Source: Lactobacillus colini (lineage in GTDB: Bacteria > Bacillota > Bacilli > Lactobacillales > Lactobacillaceae). From it: DNA of 64,000 bases. Within the stretch, counting starts at the first letter, position 1, and every line of letters starts with the position of its first letter. The position numbers and the translations under genes are program-made. Shown here piece by piece: positions 58,218 to 64,000 of this stretch. Location: NCBI RefSeq assembly GCF_017874575.1, contig NZ_JAGGLU010000002.1, positions 62,001 to 126,000 of the forward strand, in the 5' to 3' direction. Below the pieces are notes generated by a model. That model ran no database searches. It was given only the letters and a program-made list of their open reading frames with translations, and was not told the DNA's origin.

Positions 58218-58400
58218 TTGACAAATACCAGGTGCTCTTTAATCAAGAGCACCTGGTATTTAATACCAGATAATTCTGTACTATATAGTTGTTCTTAGTT
58301 AAGAACAAAAATTAAAAGTTTTTCGAAAAACTGTAGGCAAGGATATATTCAAAATTAGTACCCTTGAATATACCCAATAAATTTAACAAAACAAAGGAGT
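58218..58400. promoter_or_regulatory. Leader with four consecutive inverted repeats
   Basis: Upstream of the DUF1906 gene. The first repeat is a 17-bp perfect stem (58223-58239 with 58245-58261, loop TAATC). Next come TTGTTCTTA-GT-TAAGAACAA (near 58290-58310) and the palindrome AGTTTTTCGAAAAACT (near 58316-58331). Last is GGATATATTCAA paired with TTGAATATACCC just before the Shine-Dalgarno. TTGACA at 58218-58223 is a possible -35. No T-run follows the first stem, so simple termination is not obvious. With the M-box this accounts for the gene-free stretch 57899-58408. Confidence 0.6.
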
Positions 58401-58408
58401 TTATCAAA

Positions 58409-60484
58409 ATGGATGAAAGAGTAAAGGACGTTCAGGTCTGGCTTAACAAGACCTATGGTAATGTTTCTGGCTTCAAGAAGGCGCCAGAAGATGGACGCAC
58501 AGGCTGGGACACAATCTACAGCTTGCGTGAAGGATTGCAATACGAACTTGGTGTATCACCATTAGCGGAAGGATTCGGTGATATGACAAGAAGCGCATTG
58601 AGCTCTGTCATTGGATCATTAACACCTGGTTATTCTGGCAACATTATTAAGTTAGTTAAAGGTGCGTTCTGGTGCAAAGGTATTAGCCCAGTTGACTTCA
58701 ACTCTAAGTTCAATACTAATTTATCTAACGCTATCGAAGAACTACAAAATGATGCAGGTATTGAAGCAGATGGTCAATTAAGCGTCAATCTAATGGCTGC
58801 ATTATTCGACATGAGTGCATTCGTACTTATTCCTGGCAGAGGTGTTTCAGGTGTAAGAGAAATGCAGCAATATCTTAACAGCAGATACAGCGATGAATTA
58901 GGAATTCTACCTTGTGACGGTATTTACCAAAGAGCAACTAATACCGCATTGATCTTTGCCTTGCAAAAGGTTATCGGAGTTGCAGGCGCTAATGGTAACT
59001 ATGGTCCTGGTACTATTGCCGCAACACCTACAGTTCAAGAAGGTGCAAGTGGAGATATTGTTCGAATTATTCAATACGGACTGTATGTAAATGGTTTCTA
59101 TGACGGTTCATTTGATGGCAAGTTCGATGGTACAGTAGCAGACTCAATAATTAAATTCCGTAAATTTATGAACTTACCTCCATTTACTAGCACAGCAGAT
59201 TTAACCGTAATTAAAGGATTGCTTACAAGTAATGGTAATACTAATAGAGATTCCATTGCTCTAGATACTTCAACACAAGTAAGTACTCAAGATCTAGCCA
59301 ACTTTAAGCGTTATGGCTTTAGCGTCATGGGGCGTTATCTGACTGGTTCAGTTGGCGTAGGATCTTCAAAAAGAGATAAAGATCTTACAGCTGCCGAAAT
59401 TAAGCGTATTGAAGATTCAGGTATGAGTGTCTTCCCTATCTACGAAGACGGTGGATACGAAATTGATTACTTCAATAAAAAACAAGGTTACAAAGATGGT
59501 ATTATTGCCGCTGTTAAAGCTAGTGAACTGGGCTTTCCTAAAGGTACCACAATTTACTTTGCAGTTGACTTTGATATTCAAGATGGCGATATTGAAGGAA
59601 CTGTAGAGCCTTACATGAATGGAATTATCACTGCCTTGAAGTATACTGACTTTGAGCCAGGAATCTATGGTACTAGAAATGTCTGTCTTCATGGTGAAAA
59701 ACTTGGCATGAAGAACAGCTTCGTAGCTGATATGTCTTACGGCTGGAGTGGAAATCTGGGCTTTGTAATGCCTAAGAATTGGGCTTTTGATCAGTTCGTA
59801 GAATACAGCATTGGTGGCACTCCAATTGACCAAGTTGCAGCTTCAGGAAGAGATAAAGGTACTAAGTCATTCTCTCCACGTAAGCAGGAAACTATCTCAC
59901 CTTCAGATACGCTTAAAGAGATTATTAAATCTTTGAAGCAAGACATTCAGATCGACTTGAGTGGTGAAGAGGTAACTATCTTAGAAACGCCTACTGTAGA
60001 AGTAACGTTATCAGCTAGCGATGAATTCGCAGGATCAGGTGATTCTCCAATATTCACTATCAATAATGGTAAGCTAAATTCTGTGGACATTACTAATTGG
60101 CTAAAGAAAAAATATAACATGGAAAATAACTCTCTTAGTGTTGCCGTTGATGAATTACAAAAGTTCACTGTTTCTGCTGGTATTACTAATGGTGATATTT
60201 CAATATCAGTATCTCAAACGAATGGGACTGATTATAAATTATCAATCAGTTGTAACGTTTATAAAGAGGACAATAAACTAGTTACTAATACTTTCTCTAT
60301 TGAATTTGGTATTACAATGAAGCCTACCGACTTCTTCCATAGTTTACCAAATGGTGATGCTATAAAAATTACACTAGGTGTAGTTTTAATTGCACTAATT
60401 GTAGCTCTAGTAACTCTTATTACAGGAGGTGCTGGCTCTTCAATTGCTGGAGAAGTAGCTGAAGTTGTTTCAACATTAATTTAG
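58409..60484 (+). CDS. Peptidoglycan-binding / DUF1906 glycoside-hydrolase-like protein with C-terminal membrane helix
   Basis: 691 aa from ATG 58409 (AAAGGAG 9 nt upstream). About 1-275 holds three peptidoglycan-binding-1-like modules (VKDVQVWLNKTYG, GVREMQQYLNSRY, GDIVRIIQYGLYVNGFYDG). About 283-485 is a Rv2525c/DUF1906 glycoside-hydrolase-like barrel with DTSTQ, YEDGGYEID and FAVDFD acidic residues. A beta-rich region follows, with one strong membrane helix near 655-674. No signal peptide. The family is suspected to act on cell wall or glycans; activity is unproven. An LL-H-type holin gene lies downstream. Confidence 0.8.
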   Translation: MDERVKDVQVWLNKTYGNVSGFKKAPEDGRTGWDTIYSLREGLQYELGVSPLAEGFGDMTRSALSSVIGSLTPGYSGNIIKLVKGAFWCKGISPVDFNSKFNTNLSNAIEELQNDAGIEADGQLSVNLMAALFDMSAFVLIPGRGVSGVREMQQYLNSRYSDELGILPCDGIYQRATNTALIFALQKVIGVAGANGNYGPGTIAATPTVQEGASGDIVRIIQYGLYVNGFYDGSFDGKFDGTVADSIIKFRKFMNLPPFTSTADLTVIKGLLTSNGNTNRDSIALDTSTQVSTQDLANFKRYGFSVMGRYLTGSVGVGSSKRDKDLTAAEIKRIEDSGMSVFPIYEDGGYEIDYFNKKQGYKDGIIAAVKASELGFPKGTTIYFAVDFDIQDGDIEGTVEPYMNGIITALKYTDFEPGIYGTRNVCLHGEKLGMKNSFVADMSYGWSGNLGFVMPKNWAFDQFVEYSIGGTPIDQVAASGRDKGTKSFSPRKQETISPSDTLKEIIKSLKQDIQIDLSGEEVTILETPTVEVTLSASDEFAGSGDSPIFTINNGKLNSVDITNWLKKKYNMENNSLSVAVDELQKFTVSAGITNGDISISVSQTNGTDYKLSISCNVYKEDNKLVTNTFSIEFGITMKPTDFFHSLPNGDAIKITLGVVLIALIVALVTLITGGAGSSIAGEVAEVVSTLI

Positions 60485-60531
60485 TATTCTAATGTTTTTC
60501 TTAATAATATAGAAACAATTTAACTACTAAA

Positions 60532-61113
60532 TTATAGCCTAATATATCTCTTATAATGTGGTTCCATCTTTTGAACAAAGTTTGTCTTTTCAATACTTTC
60601 ATGATTATCTTTCTTAGATATACCAAAAACAAATTTGCTTAGTATCTTATTTTCATCATTTAAATCGTAATTGCATAGAATGTAATTCTTGGATGTTTCT
60701 ATGAAAAAATCAAAGTTATAGTCGGTAAGAACACAAAAATATGTATTGTCATCCAAATTATAATCATGCTTAACTTTTTCTTGCTGTTGAGGTGAAATAT
60801 AATCCATCGTTAAAACATATACCATTCTTTTCGCACGTAGAATTTGCAAATATGTGATCAAGGCGGGGAAAACAAAAATTGAAACTACGCTAAGTATGAA
60901 TAAAATTCTTACTATCCATGGAACAAAAGAAAAAAGGCAAATTATTGCTCCTAAGGGAATACCTACTGCATAAACCCAATGATAAAATATTCTAACTTTT
61001 CTAGATCTTGCAATAAACAAAATGTTTGCTAAAAGAGTTGATATATAAACGAATTTAAACCTACTCCATTTTGTAGGTATGTAGATAAACACGGGTATCA
61101 TTGATTTATTCAT
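60532..61113 (-). CDS. Membrane protein, function unknown
   Basis: 193 aa from ATG 61113 (AAGGG 8 nt upstream; the in-frame ATG at 61146 lacks a ribosome site). N-terminal half has three or four hydrophobic segments (about 16-100); the C-terminal half is a cytoplasmic domain rich in Tyr, Asn and Asp. No family recognised. It lies convergent to the DUF1906 gene and divergent from the holin gene. Confidence 0.6.
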   Translation of the reverse strand: MNKSMIPVFIYIPTKWSRFKFVYISTLLANILFIARSRKVRIFYHWVYAVGIPLGAIICLFSFVPWIVRILFILSVVSIFVFPALITYLQILRAKRMVYVLTMDYISPQQQEKVKHDYNLDDNTYFCVLTDYNFDFFIETSKNYILCNYDLNDENKILSKFVFGISKKDNHESIEKTNFVQKMEPHYKRYIRL

Positions 61114-61214
61114 AGAGTTTTCCCTTCCAGATAAAGATAATCGCAACTATAAAATGATATTTTAAGCTTAGCATTATTACAAACAGAATTTCAATTAATT
61201 AAAGGACGTATTCA

Positions 61215-61547
61215 ATGACTATTAACGACTATCTCGAACTAGCAGGTTTGCTATTGTGGATCATTAGTCTTGTAGGGGCTGGAATTTTAGGACATTTTCA
61301 TCTTAAAAATCAACGACTACAAGAATTCAGAGATACCGCACAAACCTTAATGACTAACTACGTTTACTTCTATGACAAGAGCGTAATGTCAAACGACAAA
61401 AAGTTAAATAACGTAGTTAATGCCGTAGTTGACGGACTTCGAGCGAAAGGCTTCGAAGTAAGCAAAACCGACTTGCAAAATATTTTTGCAGGCGTAGAAC
61501 ATGTAGTAACCGATCTTCGTCTTAAGCAAAAAAGCAAGTTTGTTTGA
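61215..61547 (+). CDS. Phage holin, LL-H family
   Basis: 110 aa, one N-terminal membrane helix (about 9-28: LAGLLLWIISLVGAGILGHF) and a long charged helical tail, matching LL-H-type holins of Lactobacillus phages. Holins open the membrane to let endolysins reach the wall. No other phage genes are nearby; its only plausible partner in the window is the DUF1906 protein. AAAGGACGTATTCA precedes ATG. Confidence 0.75.
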   Translation: MTINDYLELAGLLLWIISLVGAGILGHFHLKNQRLQEFRDTAQTLMTNYVYFYDKSVMSNDKKLNNVVNAVVDGLRAKGFEVSKTDLQNIFAGVEHVVTDLRLKQKSKFV

Positions 61548-61601
61548 TAATCGAGGTGATGCAATCTCTCTTCCTTCCTTGAATTAAATTAACCAAATAA
61601 A

Positions 61602-61646
61602 GAAGCAGGTTAAGATTCTATCTTAGTAGATCTCAATCTGCTTTTT
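61602..61646. terminator. Terminator between holin and TPM genes
   Basis: AAGCAG...CTGCTT imperfect long stem ending in TTTTTT, usable from both sides. Confidence 0.7.
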
Positions 61647-61649
61647 TAG

Positions 61650-62228
61650 TTAATGTTTAATTCGATAATTCTGATACCAGGCAAATGCTCCAGTTGCAAC
61701 AATTGCAATTACGATTCCTAATCCTAAGTTCACACTCTGGGGATGATTAACCTTAGTCATTTGGCTTGAAGTTAAGTCATCCTTAGCTGGCGTCAGGGAA
61801 TATTGCTGATTAATCAGAGTAGCCACAGCGTTAATACAAGTATTAATGCCCCTATTGAACTTACTATTACTTGGGCTACGCAAGTCATCCCCCGCATAAC
61901 GAATAATATTAATCGTTTCAGAAGTAGTCAAGCTCTTGCTAAAGTTCTTCCCTACGAAGATCTGCACATTATTCTTTTTACCATGACCTACGGCGATAAT
62001 AACTTCATTAGCCTTAGGATGAAGTTGAGCAACATTTTGACCTGAACTACTCTTAAGTAACAAATGCGGCTTAGACTTAATAGTCTGATAACGTGCATTT
62101 CTCTGCTCAACGTTTTTAATAACTTGTTGGTTAAAGATATGAACTGGATCAGTAACAGAATTAGAAGCCATTGCCAAACTAAATATTCCTATTAACAGAA
62201 AAAATATTACCCCTATCTTACGCTTCAT
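61650..62228 (-). CDS. TPM-domain membrane-anchored protein
   Basis: 192 aa: N-terminal signal/anchor (about 5-21), an extracytoplasmic TPM (TLP18.3/Psb32/MOLO-1) domain (about 30-150: [21 protein letters not shown]), and a C-terminal helix (about 166-186). TPM proteins are linked to membrane-protein quality control or phosphatase activity. Its start overlaps the comEB end. Confidence 0.7.
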   Translation of the reverse strand: MKRKIGVIFFLLIGIFSLAMASNSVTDPVHIFNQQVIKNVEQRNARYQTIKSKPHLLLKSSSGQNVAQLHPKANEVIIAVGHGKKNNVQIFVGKNFSKSLTTSETINIIRYAGDDLRSPSNSKFNRGINTCINAVATLINQQYSLTPAKDDLTSSQMTKVNHPQSVNLGLGIVIAIVATGAFAWYQNYRIKH

Positions 62229-62712
62229 CGTTATCTTCTGCCTGTTTCAAGTGACTCTCTAAGCTCTCGAAATACTTACTCTCAAGCTTAACTTGCTCAA
62301 GTTCAACACCCTTATCCCTAAGCAATTCTAAAGTAAGAGGGTCATCATGATAATTATAGTAGTAATTGATCTTCTTAATCCCTGCTTGCACTAGGGCCTT
62401 AGCACAATTAAAACATGGGAAATAAGTCACATATATCTCGGTGTTTTCAGTAGAAATACCATTCTTGGCACACTGGATTAGTGAATTCATTTCAGAGTGA
62501 ATGGTTCTGACGCAATGACCATCAACCATTAAATGCCCCACATCATCACAATGAGGCTGACCCGATACGCTGCCGTTATAACCGGTCGCAATCATCCGAT
62601 CATCCTTAACAATTACACTACCAACTAAAGCACGATTACAAGTTGAACGTTGGGCAATAACCAGCGCCTGCATCATAAAATACTGCTTCCAAGGAATACG
62701 ATCACGTGACAT
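62218..62712 (-). CDS. comEB: dCMP deaminase
   Basis: 164-aa zinc enzyme converting dCMP to dUMP for thymidylate synthesis. Zn ligands are His in HSEMNSL with catalytic Glu, and the two Cys in [23 protein letters not shown] precedes ATG. The ComEB name comes from its position in the B. subtilis comE operon; there is no competence context here. Confidence 0.92.
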   Translation of the reverse strand: MSRDRIPWKQYFMMQALVIAQRSTCNRALVGSVIVKDDRMIATGYNGSVSGQPHCDDVGHLMVDGHCVRTIHSEMNSLIQCAKNGISTENTEIYVTYFPCFNCAKALVQAGIKKINYYYNYHDDPLTLELLRDKGVELEQVKLESKYFESLESHLKQAEDNDEA

Positions 62713-62732
62713 AAAAAATCCTTCTATCTTAA

Positions 62733-63755
62733 CTATTTACGGTCAAAGTAATTCAAGCCGATAGCATCACGAACTTGTCTTAATGTTTCATTAGCAACCT
62801 TATTAGCCTTCTTAGAACCTTCAAGTAACATCTCATATACACTATCTGGATCTTGGGCAAACTTCTCACGGCGCTCACGAATTGGGGCTAGTTCTGCTTC
62901 TAAGACCTTATTCAAGTACTTCTTAATCTTAACATCTCCTAAGCCGCCCTTTTGGTATTGCTCTTTAAGTTCTGCCACCTTATCCTTATCTGGTGCAAAG
63001 ACATCAAGATAAGTAAAGACAGTATTGCCTTCAACTTGTCCTGGATCTTCAACATGAATATGGTTAGGGTCAGTATACATTGACATAACCTTCTTCTTAA
63101 CTGTTGCCGCATCATCAGATAAGTAGATTGCATTGCCCAGTGACTTAGACATCTTAGCATTACCATCAAGTCCAGGGAGTCGGCCTTGACCTTTAGGTGG
63201 GAAATATCCCTTAGGCTCAACCAAAATATCAGTATCGTATACACGGTTGAATGTACGGACAATCTCACGTGTCTGCTCAAGCATTGGCTCTTGATCGTCC
63301 CCAACTGGAATTAAGGTTGCCTTGAAGGCAGTAATATCAGCTGCTTGAGAAACTGGATAATTCAAAAATCCCACCGGAATTGAATCTTTGAAGCCCTTTT
63401 GCTTAATCTCAGTCTTAACAGTCGGATTCCTCTCTAGACGTGCAACTGTTACCAAGTCCATGTAATAAGCAGTTAACTCGAACAAGGCAGGAATCTGTGA
63501 TTGAACATAGATAGTAGACTTCTCTGGATCTAAGCCAACAGCCAAATAATCTAATGCCACTTCAATCAAGCTATTTCTAATTTTTTCAGGATCACGAGCA
63601 TTGTCAGTTAGTGCCTGAGTATCTGCAATCATGATATAGGGTTCATATTTACCTTCATTTTGAAGTTTTACGCGGTTTTTTAATGAGCCGATGTAGTGTC
63701 CGATATGTAACTTACCAGTAGGACGATCACCGGTTAATAAGATTTCTTTTGCCAT
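62733..63755 (-). CDS. trpS: Tryptophanyl-tRNA synthetase
   Basis: Class I synthetase, 340 aa. [17 protein letters not shown] carries HIGH (residues 7-23) and [10 protein letters not shown] the KMSKS loop. AGGAGAATTAA precedes ATG. No T-box is visible in the 126 nt upstream. Followed by comEB and the TPM gene on the same strand. Confidence 0.97.
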   Translation of the reverse strand: MAKEILLTGDRPTGKLHIGHYIGSLKNRVKLQNEGKYEPYIMIADTQALTDNARDPEKIRNSLIEVALDYLAVGLDPEKSTIYVQSQIPALFELTAYYMDLVTVARLERNPTVKTEIKQKGFKDSIPVGFLNYPVSQAADITAFKATLIPVGDDQEPMLEQTREIVRTFNRVYDTDILVEPKGYFPPKGQGRLPGLDGNAKMSKSLGNAIYLSDDAATVKKKVMSMYTDPNHIHVEDPGQVEGNTVFTYLDVFAPDKDKVAELKEQYQKGGLGDVKIKKYLNKVLEAELAPIRERREKFAQDPDSVYEMLLEGSKKANKVANETLRQVRDAIGLNYFDRK

Positions 63756-63881
63756 TTAATTCTCCTAAAATTAACATTCAATATACTAGTCTTTATGTTA
63801 GTTATTCTAGCAAAAATAAGCCAATCTTTAAACTAATGCCCTAGTAATCAGCTATAATTAAAAATTGAAAGAAGTGATATT

Positions 63882-64000
63882 ATGTGCAGCCACTACCAAC
63901 AACCTAGTATCAAGTTAATGCAACAATATCTTAAAGAAGATCTTCACTTGCCACTTGCTGACCAGGACTTTAGTAAGAGTATTTATACTGAGAGCCAGCA
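63882..64000 (+). CDS. SRAP (YedK/HMCES-like) peptidase, partial
   Basis: First 39 codons of a gene cut by the window edge. The protein starts Met-Cys (MCSHYQQPSIKLM). Cys2, exposed after Met removal, is the residue with which SRAP proteins crosslink abasic sites in single-stranded DNA. GAAAGAAGTGATATT precedes ATG. Confidence 0.65.
   Translation, partial: MCSHYQQPSIKLMQQYLKEDLHLPLADQDFSKSIYTESQ

Overview
The window looks like a chromosome segment of Lactobacillus in the strict sense (acidophilus/crispatus/jensenii neighbourhood). The DNA is AT-rich. Housekeeping genes carry Gram-positive features: strong GGAGG ribosome sites, GTG starts, rpoE (delta), veg, purR and a C69 dipeptidase. It also encodes an SLAP-type secreted protein, an LL-H-type holin and a maltose phosphorylase (mapA/pgmB) maltodextrin cluster. 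Species cannot be fixed from the sequence alone.

Layout. 0.1-10 kb: amino-acid permease, glyA, pepD, a 285-bp inverted-repeat-bounded non-coding segment, a AAA ATPase behind a 29-bp tandem repeat, a WYL regulator pair, and a secreted LysM-NlpC/P60 hydrolase. 10-12.9 kb: a frameshifted ABC exporter and a small secreted protein. 12.95-21.3 kb: an integrated mobilizable element in the 3' end of guaA. It holds an integrase, DUF3173, a Rep_trans initiator/relaxase, hairpin DNA resembling an origin, an FtsK-like ATPase interrupted by 23 nt, two small genes, and a two-gene restriction-modification cargo. 21.3-31 kb: purine/pyrimidine and envelope genes (guaA; guanine riboswitch-xpt-pbuX; murA with Asp in place of the catalytic Cys; pyrG with a CTP-type attenuator; rpoE; HD hydrolase).

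31-45 kb: a maltodextrin regulon read leftward in the order LacI regulator, alpha-glucosidase, maltogenic amylase, mapA, pgmB, msmK, malE, malF, malG, alpha-1,6-glucosidase. A shared 13-bp operator and cre-like sites lie in its two main promoters. 45-54 kb: prs, SLAP protein, glmU, purR, veg, ksgA, rnmV, tatD, metG. 54-64 kb: multicopper oxidase plus a 56-aa membrane protein, a HhH glycosylase, an M-box Mg2+ riboswitch in front of a truncated P-type ATPase, a signal-less peptidoglycan-binding/DUF1906 protein with an LL-H holin nearby, then a TPM protein, dCMP deaminase, trpS and the start of a SRAP/YedK gene.

The most unusual content is the guaA element. Its modification protein carries an N-terminal PD-(D/E)XK nuclease, so with HsdS it forms a BcgI-like two-protein system with no separate HsdR. 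Its HsdS has two nearly identical target-recognition halves joined by a 24-bp tandem repeat, which predicts a symmetric DNA target. The second notable locus is the holin/DUF1906 pair behind a leader full of perfect inverted repeats.
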